From Paraburkholderia aspalathi (GTDB lineage: Bacteria; Pseudomonadota; Gammaproteobacteria; Burkholderiales; Burkholderiaceae), in NCBI RefSeq assembly GCF_900116445.1, contig NZ_FPBH01000003.1, positions 434,001 through 498,000 on the forward strand: a stretch of DNA of 64,000 bases, given 5' to 3'. Below are positions 1 to 8,455 of this stretch, piece by piece. Both the position numbers and the translations under genes were made by a program. The stretch's first letter is position 1. Every line of letters begins with the position of its first letter. Below the pieces are notes generated by a model. It was not told the DNA's origin and ran no database searches. It was given only the letters and a program-made list of their open reading frames with translations.

Positions 1-442
1 GTTCGTCGCCGAGTGTGTCTTCGGCACGCTGGCGCAGCGTCGCAAGAATTTCCGCCGAGACTTCGACCGGGCTCTTCACGCCGTCGACGGTGCGGATCTG
101 CACCATGCCGGGCGCGTCGATGAAATCGTACGGCGCGTTCTCGGCGCCTTCTACTTCCGCCTTGCCGCGGCCCATGAAGCGCTTGACGGACACGATCGTG
201 TTGCGCGGATCGGTCGCGGCTTCGGCCTTGGCCGTGCGGCCGATGCGGCGGCCGCCCTTTTCCAGGTAACGCACCACCGACGGCAGCAGCGCATAGCCGT
301 CTTCGTCGGGCAGCACGTCCGGCACGCCGCTGCGCACGGCGGCAACGAGGGAATTGGTGGTGCCGAGATCGATACCGACCGCCAGACGCCGCTGATGGGG
401 CGCCGGCGCCATGCCGGGTTCAGAGATTTGCAGTAGGGCCAT
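1..442 (-). CDS. hscA: Fe-S assembly chaperone HscA (Hsp70 type), N-terminal part only
   Basis: Specialised Hsp70 ATPase that, with HscB, helps transfer Fe-S clusters from the scaffold IscU. About 147 codons are visible; the rest lies beyond base 1. The start ATG at 440-442 is followed after about 20 residues by the Hsp70 phosphate-1 signature [10 protein letters not shown]. The visible part covers only the start of the nucleotide-binding domain. It lies downstream of hscB on the same strand with a 113-bp gap, matching the usual iscRSUA-hscBA order. A dnaK paralogue is less likely because of this context. Confidence 0.93.
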   Translation of the reverse strand, partial: MALLQISEPGMAPAPHQRRLAVGIDLGTTNSLVAAVRSGVPDVLPDEDGYALLPSVVRYLEKGGRRIGRTAKAEAATDPRNTIVSVKRFMGRGKAEVEGAENAPYDFIDAPGMVQIRTVDGVKSPVEVSAEILATLRQRAEDTLGDE

Positions 443-555
443 CTGGATCTTCTCGGAGCCGCTGGGCCCCGTCCTGAATTTTTGCGTTGCTGGATGTATT
501 GCTACGGCTGTTATCGCTGCGTATTCATGCGCGGCGGCACCGGGCCGCCTAACCG

Positions 556-1083
556 CTAGTTCTCGAGCCGCTCGATCTGCGTGCCGATTTCCGACGCCAC
601 CCGCTCGATGAACATCAACTGCCGCACTGCCTCGCCCGCCGCCTGATTTGCGCCGCTGTCGAGCAGCGCGCCGAGCTTGTCGAACCGCATGCGCTCTTCG
701 TCGCGCAGTTCGGTCAGCAAGGCGTCGAGCGCGTCGACGTTCTTCGCCGCGGCCGCGTCTTCAATGCCTTCGCGCCACTCCATCTGCTGCATCAGGAACG
801 CCGGCTCCATCGCCGTGTTGTCATGCGCGCCGACGTCGATGCCGCGCAGGTGCAACAGATAGGTCGCGCGCTTCAACGGATCGCGCAGCGTCTGATATGC
901 CTCGTTGGTGCGCGTCGCCCATTGCATCGCGATGCGCTTTTGCGCGTCGCCGGCCGCCGCGAAGCGGTCCGGATGCACTTGCGCCTGCACCGTGCGGTAG
1001 GCGTGATCGAGTGCCGCTGCGTCGAGCGCGAATTGCGCCGGTAGATCGAACAGGTCGAAGTGGCTGTCGTTCAGCGAGGCCAT
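556..1083 (-). CDS. hscB: Fe-S assembly co-chaperone HscB (J protein)
   Basis: Cytoplasmic J-domain co-chaperone that delivers IscU to HscA and stimulates its ATPase. The 175-residue length fits the family (about 170). The N-terminal J domain carries the diagnostic HPD at residues 37-39. The C-terminal half is the helical IscU-binding part, rich in acidic residues and Leu. It precedes hscA and follows iscA, but a hairpin-plus-T-run terminator lies between iscA and hscB, so hscBA may have separate or read-through transcription. No strong Shine-Dalgarno is visible before the start. Confidence 0.95.
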   Translation of the reverse strand: MASLNDSHFDLFDLPAQFALDAAALDHAYRTVQAQVHPDRFAAAGDAQKRIAMQWATRTNEAYQTLRDPLKRATYLLHLRGIDVGAHDNTAMEPAFLMQQMEWREGIEDAAAAKNVDALDALLTELRDEERMRFDKLGALLDSGANQAAGEAVRQLMFIERVASEIGTQIERLEN

Positions 1084-1220
1084 CGGATAAAAGGAGTCCG
1101 TTCAGGAAAGCGCACCGGAGTGCAGGCTAAAAACGCGGATCGAAAGCGCTGTGGAGACTCGCCTGCGGATTCAGCGACTAAGTCAGCCGAAAAAACCAAC
1201 CCGGATGCGCGGATGAAACT

Positions 1221-1244
1221 AAAAAGGCGGCACGCGCCGCCTTT
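1221..1244 (-). terminator. Rho-independent terminator after iscA
   Basis: A perfect 9-bp stem (AAAGGCGGC at 1223-1231 and its complement at 1236-1244) has a 4-nt loop. On the minus strand it is followed by five T. It sits 27 bp past the iscA stop codon. Confidence 0.75.
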
Positions 1245-1271
1245 GATCCGCTGCACGCGGAGTGAGCCGAT

Positions 1272-1595
1272 TTACACGCGGAACGATTCGCCGCAACCGC
1301 ACTCGTCCTTCACGTTCGGGTTGTTGAACTTGAAGCCTTCGTTCAACCCTTCGCGTGCGAAGTCGAGTTCGGTACCGTCGATATAAGCGAGGCTCTTCGG
1401 GTCAACAATGATCTTCACGCCGTTGCAGTCGAACACTTCGTCTTCGGGCGCGAGTTCATCCACGTACTCGAGCTTGTAGGCCAAACCCGAGCATCCCGTG
1501 GTGCGCACGCCTACGCGCAGCCCGACACCCTTGCCGCGGCGAGTCAGATACTTCTGGACGTGCTGTGCTGCCTTTTCGGTCAACGTAATTGCCAT
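1272..1595 (-). CDS. iscA: Iron-sulfur cluster assembly protein IscA
   Basis: A-type carrier that accepts and delivers Fe-S clusters (or iron) downstream of IscU. From the ATG at 1593-1595 the protein is 107 residues, the usual size, with Cys35, Cys99 and Cys101 at exactly the positions of E. coli IscA. This start is preferred over the longer reading frame reaching 1628 because the extra 11 residues are not family-like and a GAGAA purine run precedes this ATG. It is the last gene of the iscRSUA group. Confidence 0.95.
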   Translation of the reverse strand: MAITLTEKAAQHVQKYLTRRGKGVGLRVGVRTTGCSGLAYKLEYVDELAPEDEVFDCNGVKIIVDPKSLAYIDGTELDFAREGLNEGFKFNNPNVKDECGCGESFRV

Positions 1596-1681
1596 AGCGT
1601 TTCTCATTGCGCCGCGCGTGTTCGTCACTCCTGTGCCTACTGACGCGCTGCTACCCTGCCTGCTTCAAATATCGCTCATGC

Positions 1682-1710
1682 CGGACGGTGTTTTTTGCTC
1701 GCACCGTCCG
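1682..1710 (-). other. Hairpin between iscU and iscA
   Basis: A 9-bp perfect inverted repeat (CGGACGGTG at 1682-1690 and its complement at 1702-1710) has an 11-nt loop. It lies in the 161-bp gap between iscU and iscA. There is no T-run after the stem in the direction of transcription. It looks more like an mRNA-stability or processing element than a terminator. Confidence 0.45.
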
Positions 1711-1756
1711 CTTCGACTTACCCAAATGCGCACTCTAACGAGCACCCACTCGCCGC

Positions 1757-2170
1757 TTACGCGTGTTGCTTGTCGCTTTCGACGACTGCTTCACCGTGAC
1801 GTTGCTTGTAGTCGGCGACCGCTGCCTTGATCGCGTCTTCCGCGAGGATCGAGCAGTGGATCTTCACCGGCGGCAGCGCCAGTTCTTCGGCGATCTGCGT
1901 GTTCTTGATCGACATTGCCTGATCAAGCGTCTTGCCCTTCACCCATTCGGTGACGAGCGAGCTCGACGCAATCGCCGAACCGCAGCCGTACGTCTTGAAC
2001 TTCGCGTCTTCAATGATGCCGTCCGCGCCCACGCGGATCTGCAGCTTCATCACGTCGCCGCATGCCGGCGCGCCGACCATGCCGGTGCCGACTGCATCGT
2101 CGTCCTTCGCGAAGGAACCAACGTTGCGCGGGTTTTCGTAGTGGTCCAGAACCTTGTCGCTATAAGCCAT
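1757..2170 (-). CDS. iscU: Fe-S cluster scaffold IscU
   Basis: Scaffold on which IscS-derived sulfur and iron are assembled into a [2Fe-2S] cluster. Ligands are visible at Cys37, Cys63 and Cys106, together with Asp39 of the ACGD motif. The HscA-recognition segment LPPVK is at residues 99-103. At 137 residues it is about nine longer than the E. coli protein because of a polar C-terminal tail. AGGAG precedes the ATG. It lies between iscS and iscA on the same strand. Confidence 0.97.
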   Translation of the reverse strand: MAYSDKVLDHYENPRNVGSFAKDDDAVGTGMVGAPACGDVMKLQIRVGADGIIEDAKFKTYGCGSAIASSSLVTEWVKGKTLDQAMSIKNTQIAEELALPPVKIHCSILAEDAIKAAVADYKQRHGEAVVESDKQHA

Positions 2171-2242
2171 GATGACACTCCTTGATCCGTTTCAACCTGC
2201 AATTTGCAATTCGATAAATTCGACGTCGTCCAAACTGGCGCG

Positions 2243-3466
2243 TCAGTGCGCTGCCCACTGGATCGTCGAAATATCGATCCCGTCCTTGTGCATTTCCCAC
2301 AGCGGCGACAAGTCGCGCAGCTTCGAAATCTTGGTCTTCAGCAGGTTGATCACGTAGTCGACATCCTGCTCGGTCGTGAAACGGCCCACCGTGAAGCGGA
2401 TCGAGCTATGCGCCAGTTCGTCGTTACGGCCCAGTGCGCGCAGCACATACGACGGTTCCAACGAAGCCGACGTACACGCCGAACCCGACGACACCGCCAC
2501 GTCCTTCACTGCCATGATCAGCGATTCGCCTTCGACGAAATTGAAGCTGATGTTCAGGTTGTGCGGCACACGCTTTTCCATGTCGCCGTTCACATACGTT
2601 TCTTCCATCTCCGACAGGCCGGCCAGCAGACGGTCGCGCAGCATGCGGATGCGTTCGTTTTCCGTTGCCATTTCTTCACGCGCGATACGGAACGCTTCGC
2701 CCATACCGACGATCTGGTGCGTAGCCAGCGTGCCCGAACGCATGCCGCGCTCGTGACCGCCGCCGTGCATCTGCGCTTCGATACGGATACGCGGCTTGCG
2801 ACGCACGTACAGCGCGCCAATGCCCTTCGGACCGTACGTCTTGTGCGCCGAGAACGACATCAGGTCGACCTTCAGCTTTTGCAGATCGATCGCGATCTTG
2901 CCGGTGGCTTGCGCCGCGTCGACGTGGAAAATGATGCCCTTTTCACGGGTGATCTCGCCGATCGCCTCGATGTCCTGGACCACGCCGATCTCGTTGTTCA
3001 CCGACATGACCGACACCAGAATCGTGTCCGGGCGCAGCGCGGCTTTAAACTTTTCGAGGTCGATCAGGCCGTCGTCCTTCACGTCCAGATACGTGACTTC
3101 GAAGCCTTCGCGCTCGAGTTCGCGGCAGGTGTCGAGCACAGCCTTGTGCTCGGTCTTCACCGTGATGATGTGCTTGCCCTTGCTCTTGTAGAAGTGCGCC
3201 GCACCCTTGATCGCGAGGTTGTCCGATTCCGTTGCGCCCGAGGTCCAGATGATCTCGCGCGGATCGGCATTCACCAGTGCGGCGACGTTCTCGCGCGCTT
3301 CTTCGACCGCGCGCTCCGCGGCCCAGCCATACGAGTGGCTACGCGACGCGGGGTTGCCGAACTGCTCGCGCAGGTACGGAATCATCTTGTCCACCACGCG
3401 CGGATCGATCGGCGTCGTCGCGCTGTAGTCCATGTAAATGGGCAGGTGGAGAGTGTCGTTGTTCAT
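2243..3466 (-). CDS. iscS: Cysteine desulfurase IscS
   Basis: PLP enzyme that converts cysteine to alanine and passes persulfide sulfur to IscU and other acceptors. From the ATG at 3464-3466 it has 407 residues. The PLP lysine is Lys209 in [10 protein letters not shown] and the catalytic loop Cys331 is in [14 protein letters not shown] at proper spacing precedes this ATG, so the seven extra residues of the longer frame are left out. It follows iscR by 74 bp in the same orientation. Confidence 0.97.
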   Translation of the reverse strand: MNNDTLHLPIYMDYSATTPIDPRVVDKMIPYLREQFGNPASRSHSYGWAAERAVEEARENVAALVNADPREIIWTSGATESDNLAIKGAAHFYKSKGKHIITVKTEHKAVLDTCRELEREGFEVTYLDVKDDGLIDLEKFKAALRPDTILVSVMSVNNEIGVVQDIEAIGEITREKGIIFHVDAAQATGKIAIDLQKLKVDLMSFSAHKTYGPKGIGALYVRRKPRIRIEAQMHGGGHERGMRSGTLATHQIVGMGEAFRIAREEMATENERIRMLRDRLLAGLSEMEETYVNGDMEKRVPHNLNISFNFVEGESLIMAVKDVAVSSGSACTSASLEPSYVLRALGRNDELAHSSIRFTVGRFTTEQDVDYVINLLKTKISKLRDLSPLWEMHKDGIDISTIQWAAH

Positions 3467-3540
3467 CAATTGCTCCGGGGACGTCATTGCTCTGGCTTCT
3501 GGTTTCCTGATCAGGCTGCGGTGCGTTCAGATTGCCGCGC

Positions 3541-4071
3541 CTAGGAACCGGCCATGTTGAAAACTGAATTAGGCCCTTTCGGCACGACGCGTGCGGGTTC
3601 GACCGCCGGCGCCTCGTTGCGCCGGTCGCGCAACACCGCCGGCGCGCCTTCGCGCGAACGCTGCTGATCGACCAGATCTTTCAGGGACACCGAATCGAGG
3701 TACTCGACCATTTTCTGGTTCAGCGTGGACCACAATTCGTGCGTCATGCAGTGGCCATCGTGCTGTTTGGTGCCCTCGCACGAGCCCTTGCCGCCGCATT
3801 GGGTGGCGTCGAGCGGTTCGTCGACCGCGATGATGATGTCGGCGACGGTCACGTCTTCAGCACGGCGGGCCAGATTGTAGCCGCCGCCCGGTCCGCGCAC
3901 GGACTCGACGATTTCGTGACGACGCAGCTTGCCAAACAGCTGCTCGAGATAGGACAGGGAGATATGTTGGCGCTGGCTGATACCTGCAAGCGTCACCGGG
4001 CCCTGCTCCTGGCGCAGCGCCAGGTCAATCATCGCCGTGACGGCGAAACGGCCTTTCGTGGTGAGTCTCAT
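3541..4071 (-). CDS. iscR: Rrf2-family Fe-S regulator IscR
   Basis: [2Fe-2S]-sensing transcription factor that represses its own operon when Fe-S supply is adequate. The first 80 or so residues form the winged helix. Cluster ligands are Cys92, Cys98, Cys108 and probably His111, numbered from the ATG at 4069-4071 (MRLTTKGRFAV). E. coli has Cys104/His107, so four residues are inserted between the second and third Cys. The C-terminal tail after about residue 135 is longer than in E. coli. A near-consensus IscR operator overlaps its promoter, which supports autoregulation. Confidence 0.95.
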   Translation of the reverse strand: MRLTTKGRFAVTAMIDLALRQEQGPVTLAGISQRQHISLSYLEQLFGKLRRHEIVESVRGPGGGYNLARRAEDVTVADIIIAVDEPLDATQCGGKGSCEGTKQHDGHCMTHELWSTLNQKMVEYLDSVSLKDLVDQQRSREGAPAVLRDRRNEAPAVEPARVVPKGPNSVFNMAGS

Positions 4072-4088
4072 ATGGTGTGGGGACCGCA

Positions 4089-4113
4089 ATTCTCGACAAG
4101 TTTGGTCAAGTAT
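4089..4113 (-). promoter_or_regulatory. Second, weaker IscR-like site
   Basis: A 25-bp segment directly promoter-proximal to the better IscR box. It matches the type-1 IscR consensus with about four mismatches, keeping GAC and GTC cores and the AAGTAT end. It covers the -10 region and start-point of the iscR promoter. The E. coli iscR promoter also carries more than one site. Confidence 0.45.
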
Positions 4114-4136
4114 AAATACATGACTGAATTAGTCAA
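4109..4136 (-). promoter_or_regulatory. iscR promoter
   Basis: Reading the minus strand, TTGACT (4131-4136), a 16-bp spacer and TATACT (4109-4114) form a near-consensus sigma-70 promoter 38 bp before the iscR ATG. Confidence 0.8.
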
Positions 4137-4140
4137 GTAT
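4116..4140 (-). promoter_or_regulatory. IscR type-1 operator
   Basis: The 25-bp near-palindrome fits the E. coli type-1 IscR consensus (ATASYYGACT, five centre bases, AGTCRRSTAT) with a single mismatch. It overlaps the -35 element and spacer of the iscR promoter, as expected for repression by holo-IscR. Confidence 0.8.
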
Positions 4141-4213
4141 CCCTATCGTGATTTGGGTCATTTGCTTAATTGCTGGATAAGCCGGTCCAGACTTCGGCGA
4201 TGACCCGCCAGTC

Positions 4214-4711
4214 TTACGTGATCAATTGGGGACGCAACGCTGCGATCAGTCCACGGCAGGCTGCTTCGCATTGATCCAGTACCTGCTCGAACCCTTCGGC
4301 GCCACCGAAATAAGGGTCGACGACTTCACGGGCGCCGCCCCAGCGGCCGTCCGTCTCAGGCACGAATTCCATCAACAGACGGATTTTGTCGCGCTGCTCC
4401 GCCGGGCAGATCTGGCGCAGCGCGGCGACGTTTTTGTCGTCCATTGCGATCAGCAGATCGAAGCGCTCGAAGTCGGCTGCCGCGACCTGGCGGCCGCGCA
4501 AGGCGGCCAACTCATAACCCCGCTGTTCGGCCGCATGCTGCGCGCGGTCGTCAGGCGGTTGGCCGATGTGCCAGTCGCCCGTGCCGGCGGAATCGATCAG
4601 AATGCGCTCCGCCAGCTTCGCCTCGTCGACCAGACGGCGCATCACGCCTTCCGCGGTCGGCGAACGGCAGATGTTCCCCAGGCAGACAAAGCAGACAGAC
4701 ACGGTTTTCAT
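4214..4711 (-). CDS. Low-molecular-weight protein-tyrosine phosphatase
   Basis: Cytosolic arylphosphatase/protein-tyrosine phosphatase. The P-loop C-X5-R is at residues 10-16 (CLGNICRS), with Cys10 as nucleophile. The general acid is Asp132 in the DPYFGG motif. The 165-residue length is typical. There are no capsule or exopolysaccharide genes nearby, so a Wzb-like role is not suggested. It lies upstream of iscR on the same strand, separated by the dedicated iscR promoter. Confidence 0.9.
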   Translation of the reverse strand: MKTVSVCFVCLGNICRSPTAEGVMRRLVDEAKLAERILIDSAGTGDWHIGQPPDDRAQHAAEQRGYELAALRGRQVAAADFERFDLLIAMDDKNVAALRQICPAEQRDKIRLLMEFVPETDGRWGGAREVVDPYFGGAEGFEQVLDQCEAACRGLIAALRPQLIT

Positions 4712-4830
4712 CAGAGGCTTTCGGACGCTGAACGCCCGCGGATCGGCAGTTAGGAAACGGTGGCGCGATTATACAAAGGTCGACCAGATCGCGCCGGAGG
4801 CTACGCGCGCTCAGGGCGCCGCTAAGACGC

Positions 4831-5070
4831 TTAAGACGCTTCAGCCGCCGGCATTGCCGTGACAGCGTGCATGGGTTTGGCCGGCAACGTCGTCGTGTTG
4901 TCGACCATGCCGTACGAGACGGCGCGCGCCAGTTCCGCGGTCAGTTGGTCAGCCGCGAGCGGAGCCTGCGAGGCGCGCGAAGCCGCGTCGCCGCAAATGT
5001 GCAGATAGGCAGCCGCAGCAAGCGGCACAACGATGGCGAGGGGCCAGTACACCGATATTGTCTTTTTCAT
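4831..5070 (-). CDS. Small exported or membrane-anchored protein, unknown function
   Basis: From the ATG at 5068-5070 a 79-residue product begins with MKK and a hydrophobic stretch of about 17 residues (signal peptide or single membrane segment), followed by an Ala-rich polar tail. The in-frame extension to 5202 is unlikely because it lacks protein-like composition and hides this N-terminus. There is no proper lipobox (the Cys is preceded by LHI). I do not recognise the family. It sits between the phosphatase and a divergent lipoprotein gene. Confidence 0.6.
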   Translation of the reverse strand: MKKTISVYWPLAIVVPLAAAAYLHICGDAASRASQAPLAADQLTAELARAVSYGMVDNTTTLPAKPMHAVTAMPAAEAS

Positions 5071-5345
5071 GATGTGTTTTCTTCCGATTAGGGGCTCGTG
5101 AGTTCGTGACCCACTATGCCCAGTCGAAATGCTATAGGAATTTACAATCGGGAAAAACCTACTGGCGCGAGATACAGCGTTGCGCTGGGTGGAACAGTCC
5201 ATTAACTGGCCTGTCTCTGCCGCGTACGACGCTGACCTGCGTCATGGCATGAAAAAGAATTCCTTACAAACGAATACAAAGCTGGTGCGACGCTTAGCGA
5301 TAATAGCTGTCTTACAGATATGAAATCTTCGCACTGGTCGTTCCA

Positions 5346-5897
5346 ATGAAACGTATTGCTCCACTCGCCGGTTTGATGGTCGCTGCTGCGTTGCTAGCCG
5401 GCTGCGCGGTCTATCCGGACGGCTCGCCGATGGCCGGCTACGGCGGCGGTTACAGCGGCTATGACGGTTACGATGGCTATGCCACCGGCGTGCCGGTTGT
5501 GCCGCAGACCAACGTCTACATGGGCTACAGCAATTACGGGGGCCCCGGTTACTACGATGGGCCCGGCCGCTATTACGGGCCCGGGCCCGGCTATCGGGGC
5601 TACCCGGGTTATCCGGACCGCGGGCGGCCGAATAACGGCAACGATGGAAACAACAACCGGGGAGATAACGGCTGGCATGGTCAGCCGAACGGCGGCGGGC
5701 AGCATGGGGGGCCGCCCCCTCAAGGTGCGGTTGGCGGGCCGAGAGGACCGAGTGGATCGAATGCTCCGCGGCCGGGAGCAGGCAACCCACCGCCGCCTCC
5801 GCCACAACAGGCAGGCAACAACGGTAGTCGCGGCAATGGCGGGAATTCGCAGGCCAGAAGCAATAACGGCCGCCAGCCAGGGATGACGGACCATTGA
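5346..5897 (+). CDS. Gly/Pro/Asn-rich predicted lipoprotein
   Basis: The 183-residue product has a clear lipoprotein signal: MKR, a hydrophobic core, then LLAG-Cys at about residue 20. The mature part is low complexity. First comes a Gly/Tyr-rich region (about residues 28-90), then an Asn/Gly-rich and a Pro/Gln-rich tail. It is probably disordered and attached to a membrane in the envelope. No catalytic domain is seen. The 275-bp upstream region is divergent from the small exported gene. Confidence 0.75.
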   Translation: MKRIAPLAGLMVAAALLAGCAVYPDGSPMAGYGGGYSGYDGYDGYATGVPVVPQTNVYMGYSNYGGPGYYDGPGRYYGPGPGYRGYPGYPDRGRPNNGNDGNNNRGDNGWHGQPNGGGQHGGPPPQGAVGGPRGPSGSNAPRPGAGNPPPPPPQQAGNNGSRGNGGNSQARSNNGRQPGMTDH

Positions 5898-5908
5898 TCC
5901 GGCGGGGA

Positions 5909-5934
5909 GCGACGCGGGCGTAGTCTCGCGTCGC
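5909..5934. terminator. Possible bidirectional hairpin between convergent genes
   Basis: An 8-bp perfect stem (GCGACGCG at 5909-5916 and its complement at 5927-5934) sits 12 bp past the lipoprotein stop and 46 bp before the end of lutB. There is no T-run on either side, so it is a weak terminator candidate. Confidence 0.35.
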
Positions 5935-5979
5935 GCCTCCTGTATGAGCCGCGCAAAACCTCAACGCTGCGCTGCTCGC

Positions 5980-7395
5980 TCAACCAATATGGCTGCGTTG
6001 CGCGGCGTACAACTCTCTGAACGTCCGGCCGACCGGCGCCGGCATATCCCGCGTGTTGGTCCAGCCCGCTCCACCCAGCGCCAACCTGGCAATCGAACGA
6101 TTTCGCCCGCCCATTCTTTCAAGCACGCGAACCGCCAGCTTGGTGAAGAGCGCATAAGCGTCCGGGTGCAATGCGAGGAAGCCCCACACTGCGAACCCTG
6201 CCCGCTCGCGCCATGGTCGCAGATGCCGCTCGACCTGCTTCTCGCGCAGCTTGCGCAGCAGATCGGACAACGGAATGCCTACCGGACACACGCTGTTGCA
6301 CTCGCCGCACAACGTCGCCGCCTGAGGCAGATCCAGTGCCTTGTCGATCCCGACGTAGCTCGGCGTCAGCACTGACCCCATCGGCCCCGGATAAACCCAG
6401 CCGTAGGCGTGACCGCCCACCTTCTGATACACCGGGCAGTGATTCATGCATGCGCCGCAACGGATACAGCGCAGCATGTCCTGGAAGTCGCCGCCGATCA
6501 GCCCCGTGCGCCCGCCGTCGACCAGCACCACGTACATATGCTCGGGGCCGTCCTGATCGCCGGCGCCGCGCGGCCCGGTCAGCACGGAGAAATAGTTGGA
6601 CGTCGCCTGACCGGTTGCCGAGCGCGGCAGCAAACGCATTGCAGTCGCGAGATCTTCCAGCGTGGGCAACACCTTTTCGATGCCGGTCACCGCCACATGC
6701 ACGCGTGGCATCACCGTGCACATGCCCTCGTTGCCCTCGTTCGTGACCAGCACAACCGAACCCGTCTCCGCCACCACGAAGTTGCCGCCGGTCACGCCCA
6801 TGTCCGCGGTCATGAAGTGCGGACGCAGCATCTCGCGCGCTTCGCGGGTCATGTCGGTGATCTCGGTCAGACGCGGCCGGCCATGCGTCTTCGCGAACAG
6901 GTCGGCGATCTCGTCCTTATCCTTATGGACGACCGGCGCGATGATGTGGCTGGGCGGCTCGTTGTCGTTGATCTGGAGAATGTATTCGCCCAGATCGGTT
7001 TCGATCGATTGCACGCCCATCTGCCCGAGCACTTCGTTCAGGCGCATTTCCTCGGTGACCATCGACTTGGTCTTGATCACCTTCTTCACCTCGTGCCGGC
7101 GCGCAATATCGCCGACAAGGCGCGCGGCCTCCTGCGTCGTCTCGGCGAACAGGACCGTGACGCCGCGCCGGGTCGCTTCACGTTCGAAGGTTTCAAGCCA
7201 GACGTCGAGATTTTCCAGCGCGCGATTGCGGCGCTCCTTCAGCGCTGCGCGGGTGGCGGGGAAATCGATCGCGGTCATGGCCGCGGCGCGGGCGGACACG
7301 AACTTGGTCGACAGCTTGGTCAGGTTCTGCTGCAGACGCTGGTCGGCGAGTTTCTGGCCCGCACGGGCCTTGAAATGCATCGATTGGACTTGCAT
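5980..7395 (-). CDS. lutB: LutB/LldF-type L-lactate oxidation iron-sulfur protein
   Basis: Subunit of the LutABC (LldEFG) complex that oxidises L-lactate to pyruvate. The 471-residue protein has the LUD domain (about residues 70-300). Two ferredoxin-like clusters follow, CIRCGACMNHCPV near residue 313 and CGECNSVCPVG near 363, then a C-terminal DUF3390-like region. It follows lutA, but the expected lutC is absent: the next gene downstream is a convergent lipoprotein. The start is uncertain, since another ATG lies 15 bp inside. The gap to lutA holds short repeats. Confidence 0.92.
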   Translation of the reverse strand: MQVQSMHFKARAGQKLADQRLQQNLTKLSTKFVSARAAAMTAIDFPATRAALKERRNRALENLDVWLETFEREATRRGVTVLFAETTQEAARLVGDIARRHEVKKVIKTKSMVTEEMRLNEVLGQMGVQSIETDLGEYILQINDNEPPSHIIAPVVHKDKDEIADLFAKTHGRPRLTEITDMTREAREMLRPHFMTADMGVTGGNFVVAETGSVVLVTNEGNEGMCTVMPRVHVAVTGIEKVLPTLEDLATAMRLLPRSATGQATSNYFSVLTGPRGAGDQDGPEHMYVVLVDGGRTGLIGGDFQDMLRCIRCGACMNHCPVYQKVGGHAYGWVYPGPMGSVLTPSYVGIDKALDLPQAATLCGECNSVCPVGIPLSDLLRKLREKQVERHLRPWRERAGFAVWGFLALHPDAYALFTKLAVRVLERMGGRNRSIARLALGGAGWTNTRDMPAPVGRTFRELYAAQRSHIG

Positions 7396-7414
7396 GGCGG
7401 CCTTGAGCGTATTC

Positions 7415-7511
7415 GAGTGAAAGCGCGAATGAAAAGCGCAAGTGAAATGCGCTGTTGAAATGCGCGAGCGAAAAGCGAATCAAATGAACGAGTGAAGCGC
7501 GCGAAATGGCG
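7415..7511. repeat. Degenerate 11-13-bp tandem repeats between lutA and lutB
   Basis: About eight head-to-tail units of the pattern RAGTGAAAWGCGC: units begin at 7415, 7427, 7440, 7453, 7466, 7478, 7490 and 7501. The early units match the pattern best and the later ones are degraded. The array fills most of the 157-bp gap between lutA and lutB and is purine-rich on the + strand. Confidence 0.7.
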
Positions 7512-7552
7512 TGTACCGAATCAACTGCGCGTTCTGGATGCTGCGACGATCG

Positions 7553-8275
7553 TTACGCGTCGCCGGCCAGCACCTGGGCGATGTGCAGCACGCGTGTAGC
7601 GGTATCGCCGGTGCGTCGCAAGCGGCCTTCAATATTCAGCATGCAGCCGAGGTCGCCGAGCACCACCGTGCCGGCGCCGCTCGCGCCGATATTCGCGCAT
7701 TTCTCATCGACGATTGCCGTGGAGATGTCGCCGTACTTGATCGCGAAGGTGCCGCCGAAGCCGCAGCAATGCTCGCAATCCTTCATTTCAGTCACCGCCA
7801 CGCCCACCTGCGCCAGCAGCGCGCGCGGCTGCGTTTTGACACCCAGTTCGCGGAGCCCCGAACAGGAATCGTGGTACGTCACCTGGCCCGCGAACTCACC
7901 GGGTTGCAATTGCACCTTGGCCACGTTGACAAGGAAATCAGTCAACTCGAACACTTTGGCGCGCAAGCGGCCGAAGCGGTTCATCAACTCCGGATCGTCG
8001 GCAAACAGGTCGCCGTAATGCGCGCGGATCATCCCGCCGCACGAACCGGACGGCACCACGACATAGTCGAACTGTTCGAATTCACGCAGGGTTTTCTCGG
8101 CCAGATCGCGCGCGATGCGCCGCTCACCCGAGTTGTACGCGGGCTGCCCGCAACAGGTCTGCGCGAGCGGCACCACCACCTCGAAACCGGCGCCTTCGAT
8201 CAGCTTGATGACCGAAAAACCGATTTCCGGACGCATCAGGTCGATCAGGCAGGTGACGAACAATCCGACTCGCAT
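7553..8275 (-). CDS. lutA: LutA/LldE-type L-lactate oxidation Fe-S oxidoreductase
   Basis: Subunit of the lactate-oxidising complex. From the ATG at 8273-8275 it is 240 residues, the family length, and GGAGGG lies five bases upstream; the longer frame to 8383 is discarded. It has two CCG domains (Cys-rich): TCCGQPAYNSG in the first half and CEHCCGFGG in the second. It is the first gene of a two-gene lutAB unit, divergent from an IclR regulator with an operator-like palindrome between them. Confidence 0.93.
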   Translation of the reverse strand: MRVGLFVTCLIDLMRPEIGFSVIKLIEGAGFEVVVPLAQTCCGQPAYNSGERRIARDLAEKTLREFEQFDYVVVPSGSCGGMIRAHYGDLFADDPELMNRFGRLRAKVFELTDFLVNVAKVQLQPGEFAGQVTYHDSCSGLRELGVKTQPRALLAQVGVAVTEMKDCEHCCGFGGTFAIKYGDISTAIVDEKCANIGASGAGTVVLGDLGCMLNIEGRLRRTGDTATRVLHIAQVLAGDA

Positions 8276-8365
8276 GAGCCCTCCTTCGGGAAAACGTCCC
8301 TGATTATCCGCTGTTTGCCGCACAATACCAACGGCCGGAAGGCATAAGACGAATGCCACGTTAAA

Positions 8366-8383
8366 TTGGAATAGACGTTCCAA
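8366..8383. promoter_or_regulatory. Candidate IclR-family operator
   Basis: Perfect 6-bp arms TTGGAA and TTCCAA separated by 6 bp. This resembles the TGGAA-N-TTCCA type bound by E. coli IclR. It lies in the divergent lutA/regulator gap, 90 bp from the lutA ATG and immediately upstream of a possible promoter for the regulator. Confidence 0.55.
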
Positions 8384-8388
8384 CTGCT

Positions 8389-8417
8389 TTCCATCTTTTC
8401 ACAATACGGGATACAAT
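8389..8417 (+). promoter_or_regulatory. Possible promoter of the IclR-type gene
   Basis: TTCCAT, a 17-bp spacer and TACAAT (8412-8417), 38 bp before the ATG. The -10 is good and the -35 is weak. Confidence 0.4.
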
Positions 8418-8455
8418 CAATTTCCGCTGTTTGACGCGTCAACCGATTCCTCCCC

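Noticed and set aside
4214..4711. Wzb-type capsule phosphatase for the tyrosine phosphatase gene
   Set aside because: No wza, wzc or polysaccharide genes lie in the neighbourhood; the general family name is all that is supported.
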